In this document: positions 52,560-60,327 of the stretch, one piece after another
How the letters are laid out: every line of letters starts with the position of its first letter
Numbering within the stretch: the stretch's first letter is position 1
Assembly: GCA_900454475.1 (NCBI GenBank)
Contig: UGSS01000002.1
Span: 2,127,605 to 2,191,604, forward strand
Direction of reading: 5' to 3'
Length of the DNA: 64,000 bases
From: [Pasteurella] mairii
Lineage (GTDB): Bacteria; Pseudomonadota; Gammaproteobacteria; Enterobacterales; Pasteurellaceae
Notes under the pieces: generated by a model
Database searches by the model: none
What the model was told of the DNA's origin: nothing
What the model saw: only the letters and a program-made list of their open reading frames with translations
Program-made: the position numbers and the translations under genes

Positions 52560-53666
52560 TTACTTTTGCTCGTACTTTATTCTTTCATTGAGATTTTTGA
52601 TGTAGAATTGGGAGATTTCTTCAAAACTAAATGCTGTTATACCGATAAGCCCTTGTGCGTGATGATTTCCTTGCCAGTAACTCACCCATTCTCATAATAG
52701 CAATACCCATAAGCAACGTTTGAGAATATCACTAAATAGGTTTCCATTAGATTTTTGGCAGTTATCTGACATAAACTCTGCTTGGTTGGCATAATGTAGG
52801 GCATATTTATTGTAGCATTTGTGATGTAGGCCGCGATGTAAATCTCGAAAACGAGCATTAAAAGATTCAGCGAGATTGTTGTTGATGCCTTTTACACTGT
52901 AATATAGATCATGATTAACACTCCAACAAGTGTAATGAAAATCCAAACTTTTATCAGCTGGATTTTCATTACACATAATATCACTGCCTTGTTTCACGAA
53001 TTGATGGTTTAAAGCCAAAATTGTTTTGGCATTTTCAGTATAGTTCATTGCCGCAATAGATCTATTTGAACCTCACAATGTTTCTTCATCATTAGAAGCA
53101 CATTGATTTAAGCTGTGATACAATATTTAGTCAGTCTAAATTTGGAAAATTTTCATCCTTTTTTATTGGCTTTTTGTTTATAACAATTTTTAGCGAAGTT
53201 AGTTTTGCATAATATAAAATTGATCCAAGCGCCATCTTAGTGAATTTCATCTTGTAATGGTGTTAAACGAGTTTTAAATATGGCTTCACATAGTTTATAG
53301 CAAAGAACGAAAGCCGTCTTGTAGTTCACATTCAAATGGTGGCTCATTGAAATGGCCGAGATACTTTTGACTTCATTCACAAAGAGAAGAATAGCTGCCA
53401 AAATATCAACAAACGGCAATTTATAAAAAGCAAATACTGTATTAGTCGTAATATAGAAGTTACGTTGGCAACATTTGCAGCACTGACGTTTGCGAGATTT
53501 AAGAAAGTAAGCATTATGGTGGATTCCGACAACAAACATCGTGAATATTATCAGGATTTCTCCAACGGTTTGCTTTTAAAAATTTGAAGGCTTCATCTTC
53601 ACTTGGGCGGGAGATGTGTTTAAGGGACAATGTGTTAGATTTACTTGAAAGTAAGTAATGAGCCAT
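52560..53666 (-). pseudogene. IS1595-family transposase, decayed copy A
   Basis: From MAHYLLSSKSNTLSLKHISR (start 53666) the frame runs through the zinc-binding N-terminal region, then breaks near 53530. It resumes as KRQCCKCCQRNFYITTNTVF and FVNEVKSISAISMSHHLNVN, meets a stop immediately before the first catalytic Asp (EIH-stop-DGAW, 53237-53239), and decays until MNYTENAKTILALNHQFVKQ. The third catalytic region is recognisable as NNNLAESFNARFRDLHRG. After further stops the C-terminal hallmark YWQGNHHAQG reappears. It lies head to head with copy B. At least three disabling changes make it inactive. Confidence 0.8.
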
Positions 53667-53677
53667 AAGTATTCTTC

Positions 53678-54563
53678 GTGTGTACAAGACACTCAAAGCT
53701 AGACTCCAACTATAAAAATCGCTCACCTGAATTTTCAGGTTGGGGCAAACATTGCAAGCATACTTTTAGTATTACATCAGGAACGATTTTTGCTGACCGC
53801 AAATTACCAATTCAGACCTATTTATTTGCTATAGCGTTATTTGTGAATGCAGTAAAGGGGATTTCTGTTTGCCAACGTTCTCGTGATTTGAATGTACAGT
53901 ATAAAACGTCTTTTACCCTTGCGTATAAAATCCGTGAAAGGCTGATTGTACGGAGTGGACTTTTTCCTTTATCAGGCAGCAAAATTCATATTGATGGTAC
54001 TTATGCGCATTCCGCTCCACGCCTCAAAAATAAAAAAGCAGACCGAGTAGATAAACTTTTAAAAGAAAATGCCAACCCAAATAAACATGCTATATTGATT
54101 ATGCGTGAATGTTACGCTGAACAGGAAACTTTATCTAATCCGCAGTTAGTCGGAGCAAAGAGAACCATCACTTTCCCTATTCTTTCAGAGAACACCGAAA
54201 CCGTGAAGAAATTAGCTAATGCGTATATTGAGTCAAATAGCCATATTCATACCAATGAAAACAGTGCTTATGATGAATTGATAGTGGATTACGACTTACG
54301 ATGCGTGAACCATCAAAAAGAATATCGTAGCGATGAAGGTGTTACCAATAACCTTGCAAAAAATTACTTTAGTCGCTTTAAACGTAAGTGCTACGGAAAA
54401 GTTCATAAAATGAGCAATATCTACCTTGATAACTACGCAAACGAAATTGCATATCGGGAATATGCCTGCAAACTGGATAATTTTAACGATATAATCAGCA
54501 AATAAACGCTTGGAAGGATATTAACAGGGTAATCACAGACAAGTAGAAAGGCTAATAATATAA
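53678..54563 (+). pseudogene. IS1595-family transposase, 5'-truncated copy B
   Basis: An open frame (53678-54505) covers most of an IS1595 transposase: KHCKHTFSITSGTIFADRKL, FVNAVKGISVCQRSRDLNVQ, HIDGTYAHSAP (first Asp), NENSAYDELIVDYDLRCVNH, and FSRFKRKCYGKVHKMSNIYL. The N-terminal zinc region is missing, cut where copy A begins. The expected glutamate in N-x-AES is lysine here (NNLAKNYFSR). The C-terminal hallmark appears in another frame as GY-stop-QGNHRQVERLII ending at 54563. It is probably inactive because of truncation, loss of that Glu and the frameshifted end. Confidence 0.8.
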
Positions 54564-54617
54564 TATTTTACTATACGCAAATTAAACAAAAAAATCGCTC
54601 AGTTTGAGCGATAAAAA

Positions 54618-54743
54618 GTGCAGGTACAGACTCACCTAGCTTTAGTTGAACCCCGTATTGCTTTACCTCATCAAGCCTTAGACGTAATGAACATCAGTGA
54701 AGATGAAATTCATCAACACAACACAGAACATTTTAAATATTGA
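54618..54743 (+). pseudogene. Short open frame, probable C-terminal remnant of an unknown gene
   Basis: From a GTG after a stop the frame reads VQVQTHLALVEPRIALPHQA and ends DEIHQHNTEHFKY. The composition looks protein-like, but there is no ribosome binding site and I recognise no family. It is most likely the 3' end of a gene cut by the IS1595 insertion. Confidence 0.35.
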
Positions 54744-54753
54744 GTTTACAATA

Positions 54754-54822
54754 AACGCTTTTAAGCTTTTTATTCCATACGTATAGCGTGTGGTTTTTAT
54801 AGACAGACTAGTCTATCTATAA
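54754..54822. repeat. Direct repeat with two hairpins, left copy
   Basis: It starts AACGCTT, then TTAAGCTTTTT and ATTCCATACG. It continues with stem CCATACG/CGTGTGG (54775-54793) and stem TTATAGACAGAC/GTCTATCTATAA (54797-54822), each with one mismatch. It is clearly homologous to 60403-60478, in the same orientation. Confidence 0.75.
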
Positions 54823-54826
54823 CAAA

Positions 54827-54849
54827 GATAGCGGTAGAATACCGCTATC
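54827..54849. repeat. Hairpin 2, left copy, abutting the IS1182-like end
   Basis: Perfect 10-bp stem GATAGCGGTA / TACCGCTATC with loop GAA. A near copy (GATAGCG...CGCTAT) occurs at 59311-59331. The two are the outermost marks of the ietAS/IS1182 structure and resemble a duplicated target. Confidence 0.7.
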
Positions 54850-55669
54850 AGATTGCTGACAACCCTCCAAACATTGCTCTGGAAGTTTGACCTAATAGGC
54901 ATAGAGAAAAAATGCCTATGGTTAAAAAATACCGCCTCTCCCCGATATAAACTCAAGATGATAAGTCTTGAACAACTTATTCACAAAGACTATCTCATCC
55001 ACAAAGTCACTAAAGCGATTGATTTTGAATTTATCCGTGATGAAGTCACCCCTCTTTATTGCCAAAACAACGGCCTCCCAGCTGTTGACCCGGTTCGCTT
55101 ATTTAAAATCATGTTATTGGATTATCTATTCGGTATTAAAAGTGAACTGCAGTTAGTAAAAGAGAATTGAAATCAGTACAACTTACCGTCGGTTCTTGGG
55201 GATGTCATTAACAGAAAAAGTCATTGATGCCGGTACCCTAAGTCAAAATCGCCATCGCCATTTTAATGGCACAGATGTCTTGAGCGTATTTTTACCCGCA
55301 TCGTTTGGCAAACGATGGAAAAGGCTTGAAAGGAGGTAAGTATCTCTTTACCGTCAGTACTTATTTAAAAGTCAATGCCAACAAAAGAAGGCTATCGCAC
55401 CTATAAATCCATTTCGTCTATTGTTTGAAGTCCAAATGCAATATTTCCTTGTGGCTATGGCACAAAATATCAAGAAGATATCCCTTGTACTTTGAAATTT
55501 TTTACACTGTTTATGGCACAGATTTTATCAATATGAAGTGATAGTAAGAAAATCAGGAAATTACCACTTGAGTGGTTATCTGGAGTGAAGCGCAAGGAAG
55601 ATGGATAAAACGCAAAAAATAAACCTACTTTTATCAGATTGCCTGTAAAAGTGGATTTATCAGCGGTCT
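54850..55669 (+). mobile_element. IS1182-like element, decayed (copy A, left of ietA)
   Basis: Left end AGATTGCTGACAAC (54850-54863). Right end TTTATCAGCGGTCT (55656-55669), whose complement AGACCGCTGATAAA matches the left end at 10 of 14 positions and the end at 59264 at 13 of 14. The inside holds an IS1182-type transposase remnant. At 820 bases it is about half the size of typical family members, so internal sequence has been lost. Confidence 0.65.
54853..55495 (+). pseudogene. IS1182-family transposase remnant
   Basis: The first part is open to 55170 and shows the family N-terminus: MISLEQLIHKDYLIHKVTKA, FIRDEVTPLYCQNNGLPAVD, PVRLFKIMLLDYLFGIKSEL. Beyond that only pieces survive in changing frames, such as YRRFLGMSLTEKVIDAGTLS-like words around 55190-55250. 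The C-terminal-like MQYFLVAMAQNIKKISLVL lies at 55436-55495. No intact catalytic core is left. Confidence 0.72.
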
Positions 55670-55942
55670 AGGCTGAATATCACTATTCAGCTTTTTTTAT
55701 ATCATTTCCGCTTACTATATTGGTTGTAATGTGCTATTCAGTATGCTTATAGATGTTGCAGGATCAATTTAACCGCCCTTTTTACCAGAGTTACTATAAT
55801 CCCAGCATAAAAAAACACCGGCTCAACTTCATCAATATATAGTTAAATTTTAGCTAAAAAGCAATAAAAATGGCTTTAGTTTTGTTTTTTTGGGAGTATA
55901 ATTTTAAAAACTCTGTTTATTTATAAGGATTTTTGTAGATTT
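55496..55942. other. 447-base gap upstream of ietA
   Basis: It holds the right end of the IS1182-like element (55656-55669), hairpin 1 (55672-55691) with a T7 tail, and A+T-rich sequence. A TATAAT at 55897-55902 (without a good -35) could start ietA transcription; AAGGA at 55925-55929 is 13 bases from the ATG, a long spacing. No further gene seen. Confidence 0.5.
55672..55691. repeat. Hairpin 1, left copy (terminator-like)
   Basis: GCTGAATATCACTATTCAGC: an 8-bp stem with loop TCAC, followed by seven T's, and separated from the IS1182-like right end by two bases. The identical 20 bases, in the same orientation, recur at 59242-59261 beyond ietS. Confidence 0.85.
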
Positions 55943-57022
55943 ATGGCTAATGTGATAAATGAAATGTTTATTGATATAGTAAATGATGCTCTTACCGGAA
56001 AAAAAGATAGTCTTTTGATGAGGTTGAAAGTAATAGCCAAAAAGCTAAAGAAAGAACTACCTGACTTAGCAAAGGAGTTGGAATCTTTAATTTCCACTTC
56101 AAACACTAATTCTATCGCAAGAGGGCAATCATTAACACCTCAATTTTCTCCTGTTGACGCCGATACTAGACAAAAATTACTAATTGAAGTATATCCGGTA
56201 ATTATGGATACAGTTCCTATATGGTCAGAAAAAGTAAACACTCAGTTAAATCGCTTTATAGCTGAGTGGGAAATGAAAGAATTCTTACATAAAGGCGGGC
56301 TACATCCATCTATATCTCTGCTCATAAGTGGGCCGCCAGGGGTAGGTAAGACATTATCTGCCAAATGGATTGCTCATAAACTTGATATGCCCCTCCTAAC
56401 TTTAGATCTTGCCAGTGTAATGAGTAGTTATCTAGGTAAAACAGGCAATAATATTAAAGCCGTACTCAATTATGCTTCATCTTTTCCATGTGTATTATTA
56501 CTTGATGAGTTTGATTCAATAGCTAAAAAGAGAGACGATGCAACTGATGTAGGTGAATTAAAAAGATTAGTAACCGTTATTCTCCAAGCTATTGACGAAT
56601 GGCCTAAGCAATCTGTCCTAATAGCAGCAACTAATCATTCAGAGCTTCTAGATCCTGCCGTTTGGCGGCGGTTTGATAGTATTATTGATTTTGAGCTTCC
56701 AAATCAAGAGCTAATTAAAAAGTATTTGATATCTAAAGATATTAGTAATAATTTGTCAGATTATATATCAACTAAATTACATGATGTTTCTTATGCCATA
56801 ATAGAAAGATCCATCAATCAAGCTAGAAAAAATTCTATCATAGAAAAAAAACCTTTCAGTGCAACATTAATTAATGAATTATTAGGTGATAATGTTTTAC
56901 TGGAAAATGTTATTGAAATGATGTTATCAACAAATATTTCTCAACGAAGAATTGCACAAGACTTAGGAATTTCAAGATCTCAAATACAAAAATTTGTGAA
57001 AGAACAAGGATTACAAAAATGA
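55943..57022 (+). CDS. ietA: AAA+ ATPase of the IetAS anti-phage system
   Basis: A 359-residue protein. The N-terminal helical part (1-~110) is unassigned. An AAA+ core follows, with Walker A GPPGVGKT (Gly130-Thr137), Walker B LLLDEFDS (Asp188-Glu189), a sensor-1-like AATNHS, and arginine-finger candidates Arg242-Arg243 in DPAVWRRFD. Residues about 331-355 (ISQRRIAQDLGISRSQIQKF) form a helix-turn-helix. It overlaps ietS by four bases (ATGA). The ATPase/S8-protease pair was described on Ti plasmids as a stability/toxin-antitoxin-like locus and later as the defence system IetAS. Function here is inferred from the pair; all key residues look intact. Confidence 0.8.
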   Translation: MANVINEMFIDIVNDALTGKKDSLLMRLKVIAKKLKKELPDLAKELESLISTSNTNSIARGQSLTPQFSPVDADTRQKLLIEVYPVIMDTVPIWSEKVNTQLNRFIAEWEMKEFLHKGGLHPSISLLISGPPGVGKTLSAKWIAHKLDMPLLTLDLASVMSSYLGKTGNNIKAVLNYASSFPCVLLLDEFDSIAKKRDDATDVGELKRLVTVILQAIDEWPKQSVLIAATNHSELLDPAVWRRFDSIIDFELPNQELIKKYLISKDISNNLSDYISTKLHDVSYAIIERSINQARKNSIIEKKPFSATLINELLGDNVLLENVIEMMLSTNISQRRIAQDLGISRSQIQKFVKEQGLQK

Positions 57023-59208
57023 ATAATAAAAATATGCTTCTTGGTTATGGAGAAACGCTTACTAGCCCAGTAATATTAAATACAGGCGGAGGACTTAAAA
57101 ATAAGCCGTATACATATGAAGAAAACAAGCCTGTTATTGTAGATCAGCTAAATAAAGTCATTTCTGAAATTAACAACACACTACCGCTTGCAATGCCAGA
57201 GGGAAAAGCAGTAGTAAAATTCGTTCTTCATCCGGCTTTTTTAGCTAAAAGTTATTTTCCAGTTAAGCTATTAAATAAATTTTCTCTTCAAAGTATAGGT
57301 AGTAAGGCCGTTAGTATTAAACCTAGAAAAGATATCAAAAGGAAAGGGAGGAGAGAAGAATATACAACCGCCTGTATTTATGTGTCCGGTAAAAAAGAAA
57401 ATTTTCAGGACTTTCTTGATACATTAAATGAAGACAAACTAAATAAAAGCTTAAAAGATGATTTTATTACGTTAGAAAATATATCTACATTAACTACCTC
57501 AGATAAAATAAAAAATTTTGATAATGATGAGGTTGTAGCTGTTGAAATCGCTTTACATACCCCCAATCCCTCTTCAGGGATTGTTGATGCTTTTGAGGTA
57601 TTTGCACAACAAAATGGTGTTTTTTTAGATAAAGAAAGAAGCATAAGAGTAAAAGGATTAACATTCATACCGGCTAAGGCCAGTAAGAATATGGCATTGA
57701 AACTTGCAGAATTCTCTTTTCTCCGGACCTTAAGAGAATTACCCCTGTTACGGGTTAATGATCCTGTGATATTACGTTCATCTACCAATAGCACCACTCT
57801 TAGCCTTCCCTTAGAAGGAGCTATAAATCCTGATTTAAAAGTCGCAATATTTGATGGAGGACTAGGAATTAATAATTTTGCTCCTTGGGTTAAAGAATAT
57901 ATGTGGAGTAATGGTAATACTAGTGCGCAATTACTTTCTCATGGGCAAGATGTCACATCCACTATCCTTTTTGGTATTGTGAATAATAATACTAAAAAGC
58001 TTAGTGTACCTTATTGTAATATAGATCATTATAGAGTATTAGACTCGAATATTAATAATACTGATATAGATTTATTTGATGTTCTTATCCGTATAAAAAC
58101 GGTATTAGAACAAACAAAATATGATTATATAAACCTAAGTTTAGGTCCAAGACTCCCGATTGACGACGATGATGTTCATGTATGGACTTCGACCCTTGAA
58201 GAAATTCTTGCTAAAAGCGGAGCGCTTTGCACCGTCGCCGTTGGTAATGACGGACATTTGCCTGAATCACTGAACCGAATTCAACCGCCTTCGGATTTGG
58301 TTAATGGATTATCTGTTGGTGCGGCAAGCTCTTTATCAGATGATTGGAAAAGATGTTTATATAGCTGCATTGGCCCTGGTAGAAGCCCCGGGTATATAAA
58401 ACCAGATGGTGTTGCTTTTGGAGGAGATGATGAAGAACCATTTCAAACATATAGTCCGATGACTAACGGAATTGTAAACACTGCTGGTACTAGTTTTGCT
58501 GCCCCATTAGTATTACGGCAGGCAATAGCCTTAAGTACATCCTTACAATATAACATCACGCCGTTAACAGCTAAAGCTCTTCTCGTACACCATGCAGAAC
58601 CTAAAGATTTTCCGCGTCATGAAATTGGATGGGGGCGTTTTCCTAATGATATTAATGACATTATCTATTGTAGTGATGATGAAGTAAAAGTTATTTATCA
58701 AGGAATACTCAAACCATCACAATATATGAGAGCCTTAATTCCAATTCCAAACATACCTATACGAGGAAGTGTAACATTAAGGGCAACATTCTGTTTCTCA
58801 ACTTCAGTAGATCCAGAACATTCTCTTAATTATACAAGAAGAGGGCTTGGTGTTATTATGCGAAAAAGTATTGATGATACTCCAAAACTTACATTTCCAT
58901 TTTTTAATCAGAAAAGTATTTATATGGATGAAAGTGAACAACGTGATGCACATAAGTGGGAAAATACAATAAGAAGTGAACACAAGTTTAAGGCTAACGA
59001 GCTAACAACCCCATGTTTTGACATAATTTATTATGGAAGAGATTGCGGCATGCCAGTTCATATAAATGAACTAGAGGATTTACCTTACGTTTTGGTTGTA
59101 ACATTATCTGCAGAAGAAATGCCTGAGCTATATAACCTGATAAGACAGAGATATCAAACACTCCAACCAATTCGGGTGCAACAACAAGTTGTATTACAAC
59201 ACACTTAA
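57019..59208 (+). CDS. ietS: Subtilisin-like serine protease of the IetAS anti-phage system
   Basis: A 729-residue protein. A large N-terminal region (1-~270) belongs to no family I recognise. The S8 peptidase domain (about 275-520) has a complete triad: Asp279 in VAIFDGG, His308 in LLSHGQDVTS and Ser492 in AGTSFAAPL, with oxyanion Asn410 in VAVGNDGHLP. A C-terminal region (~520-729) has beta-rich character. No signal peptide is visible, so it should act in the cytoplasm, probably held in check or directed by IetA. It starts inside the ietA stop codon. Codon usage is more A+T-rich than in neighbouring housekeeping genes, fitting recent acquisition. Confidence 0.8.
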   Translation: MNNKNMLLGYGETLTSPVILNTGGGLKNKPYTYEENKPVIVDQLNKVISEINNTLPLAMPEGKAVVKFVLHPAFLAKSYFPVKLLNKFSLQSIGSKAVSIKPRKDIKRKGRREEYTTACIYVSGKKENFQDFLDTLNEDKLNKSLKDDFITLENISTLTTSDKIKNFDNDEVVAVEIALHTPNPSSGIVDAFEVFAQQNGVFLDKERSIRVKGLTFIPAKASKNMALKLAEFSFLRTLRELPLLRVNDPVILRSSTNSTTLSLPLEGAINPDLKVAIFDGGLGINNFAPWVKEYMWSNGNTSAQLLSHGQDVTSTILFGIVNNNTKKLSVPYCNIDHYRVLDSNINNTDIDLFDVLIRIKTVLEQTKYDYINLSLGPRLPIDDDDVHVWTSTLEEILAKSGALCTVAVGNDGHLPESLNRIQPPSDLVNGLSVGAASSLSDDWKRCLYSCIGPGRSPGYIKPDGVAFGGDDEEPFQTYSPMTNGIVNTAGTSFAAPLVLRQAIALSTSLQYNITPLTAKALLVHHAEPKDFPRHEIGWGRFPNDINDIIYCSDDEVKVIYQGILKPSQYMRALIPIPNIPIRGSVTLRATFCFSTSVDPEHSLNYTRRGLGVIMRKSIDDTPKLTFPFFNQKSIYMDESEQRDAHKWENTIRSEHKFKANELTTPCFDIIYYGRDCGMPVHINELEDLPYVLVVTLSAEEMPELYNLIRQRYQTLQPIRVQQQVVLQHT

Positions 59209-59241
59209 TACATTAATACAATAGAATATACATGATAAAAA

Positions 59242-59261
59242 GCTGAATATCACTATTCAGC
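59242..59261. repeat. Hairpin 1, right copy
   Basis: Identical to 55672-55691, including the TCAC loop, here preceded by GATAAAAA and followed by TC and the second IS1182-like left end. It begins 33 bases after the ietS stop and may also act as its terminator, though it has no T-tract on the plus strand. Confidence 0.85.
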
Positions 59262-59263
59262 TC

Positions 59264-59310
59264 AGACCGCTGACAAACCTTTAAAGTAATGTTTAGGGGA
59301 GCAGTGGTCT
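59264..59310. mobile_element. IS1182-like mini-element or deletion remnant (copy B, right of ietS)
   Basis: Left end AGACCGCTGACAAA (59264-59277) and right end CAGTGGTCT (59302-59310, inverted match 8 of 9 to the left end) enclose only about 25 bases. It is bordered by hairpin 1 on the left and by a hairpin 2 copy (59311-59331) on the right. Confidence 0.55.
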
Positions 59311-59331
59311 GATAGCGAAAAATACCGCTAT
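59311..59331. repeat. Hairpin 2, right copy
   Basis: GATAGCG and CGCTAT arms around AAAAATAC. It differs from 54827-54849 by a deleted base and a substitution. It coincides with the 3' end of the minus-strand broken gene 59328-59773 and may once have been that gene's terminator. Confidence 0.6.
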
Positions 59332-59773
59332 TTTCTTATGTTCCAATCTCTTTTAACTTCCATGTAATCTTCTGGTTTTGACTACTCCCTGCAATAGAAT
59401 GCTTTTTCGATAATCCCCTGGCTATGTAATCTTCTTAATGCGTGAGAAAATACAATAAAAATAGCGTAGAAATCGGATTTATCAGGTGTATCGCCATCCT
59501 ACTCAAAAGCCTTAATCATAATCTCGTTTGTTGATAACCACTGATTTAGAAAATGCTTAAAAAACTTTGGCAATAAATTCATTAGGGTGATAAGTGTAAG
59601 ATTTAGATTTCTCGCCACACTGTTTTGTTACTAATGAAATGGCTCACTATTTAATGCTATCAAGGCTTGCTGTAACGTAGCAATATGCTGTTTGGCCACC
59701 TCAATACATTTTTCGAAATAGTTAATTTAGCGATTTTCTGCTGAATAACATTTATATCACTTGCTTTTATCAT
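59328..59773 (-). pseudogene. Broken gene of unknown function
   Basis: From ATG at 59773 the frame gives MIKASDINVIQQKIAKL, shifts, and continues YFEKCIEVAKQHIATLQQAL. Then stops appear (EPFH-stop-stop). It goes on as NLLPKFFKHFLNQWLSTNEI, stop within AFE-stop-DGDTPDKSDFY, and VFSHALRRLHSQGIIEKAFY to the stop at 59328. At least one frameshift and four in-frame stops make it non-functional. I recognise no family; the total would be about 148 codons. Confidence 0.6.
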
Positions 59774-59783
59774 AAATAACAAT

Positions 59784-59807
59784 CCGCCCGTAAAACGGAC
59801 GGTTTTT
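59784..59807 (+). terminator. Terminator-like hairpin between the broken gene and the IS200 element
   Basis: CCGCCCGT and ACGGACGG (7 of 8 pairs) around AAA, followed by five T's on the plus strand. No plus-strand gene directly precedes it. Confidence 0.55.
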
Positions 59808-59832
59808 AAGCTACTCTATAAGGGCCTAGGAC

Positions 59833-59860
59833 TTCACATGCCCCTCAAGGGGCATGTGAA
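59833..59860. repeat. IS200 right-end hairpin
   Basis: A 12-bp perfect stem TTCACATGCCCC / GGGGCATGTGAA with loop TCAA. IS200/IS605 elements carry subterminal hairpins recognised by the Y1 transposase. The tnpA stop codon (59845-59847) lies in its loop. Confidence 0.75.
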
Positions 59861-60327
59861 AAGAGCGACAACCGCACAATGACTCTATGGCTTACCCCTT
59901 CATATTCCTGAACCATATCTTCTTTTTCTTGATTCCTAATGTATCCTTCAACCACTTTTGTATTTAAACCTACTGTACTTACATAGTAACCTTTTGCCCA
60001 AAAGTTTCTATTTCCGTATTTGTATTTTAAATTCGCATGTCGTTCGAATATCATCAATGAAGATTTACTTTTCAGATATCCCATAAAACTCGACACTGCC
60101 AATTTCGGCGGTATCTTTAACAGCATATGAATATGATCTTTCATTGTATGAGTTTCTATGATTTCTACATTTTTGTAGTCGCATAATTGCCTTAATATCC
60201 CTCCTATATCAACTCGCAATTTTCCATAAATTGCCTTTCTTCGATATTTCGGAATAAACACAATATGATACTTACAGTTCCATTTTGTGTGTGATAAACT
60301 TGAATCATCATTGGATTTACTTGCCAT
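59845..60327 (-). CDS. tnpA: IS200-type Y1 transposase TnpA
   Basis: A 160-residue single-strand transposase. The HUH metal motif is in HTMKDHIHMLLKIPPKLAVS, and the catalytic tyrosine is probably in FWAKGYYVSTVG. SLSHTKWNCKYHIVFIPKYR at the N-terminus is typical. No accessory tnpB is present, so it is IS200 rather than IS605. The frame appears intact, 8-10 residues longer than usual because it reads into the right-end hairpin. Transposition of single-stranded circles without target duplication is known for the family. Confidence 0.9.
   Translation of the reverse strand: MASKSNDDSSLSHTKWNCKYHIVFIPKYRRKAIYGKLRVDIGGILRQLCDYKNVEIIETHTMKDHIHMLLKIPPKLAVSSFMGYLKSKSSLMIFERHANLKYKYGNRNFWAKGYYVSTVGLNTKVVEGYIRNQEKEDMVQEYEGVSHRVIVRLSLFSHAP

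Larger units (their letters stand above)
54564..54852. other. Gap between IS1595 copy B and the IS1182-like element
   Basis: It contains a perfect 8-bp hairpin (54594-54612, ATCGCTCA/TGAGCGAT, T-rich on the minus strand, so possibly a minus-strand terminator), a 41-residue open frame (54618-54743), a double hairpin repeat (54754-54822) and hairpin 2 (54827-54849). Confidence 0.6.

Noticed and set aside
55672-55691. Treating hairpin 1 simply as a REP-type repeat
   Set aside because: Only two copies are seen, both next to IS1182-like ends; the split A/T flanks fit a duplicated terminator target better than a dispersed repeat family.
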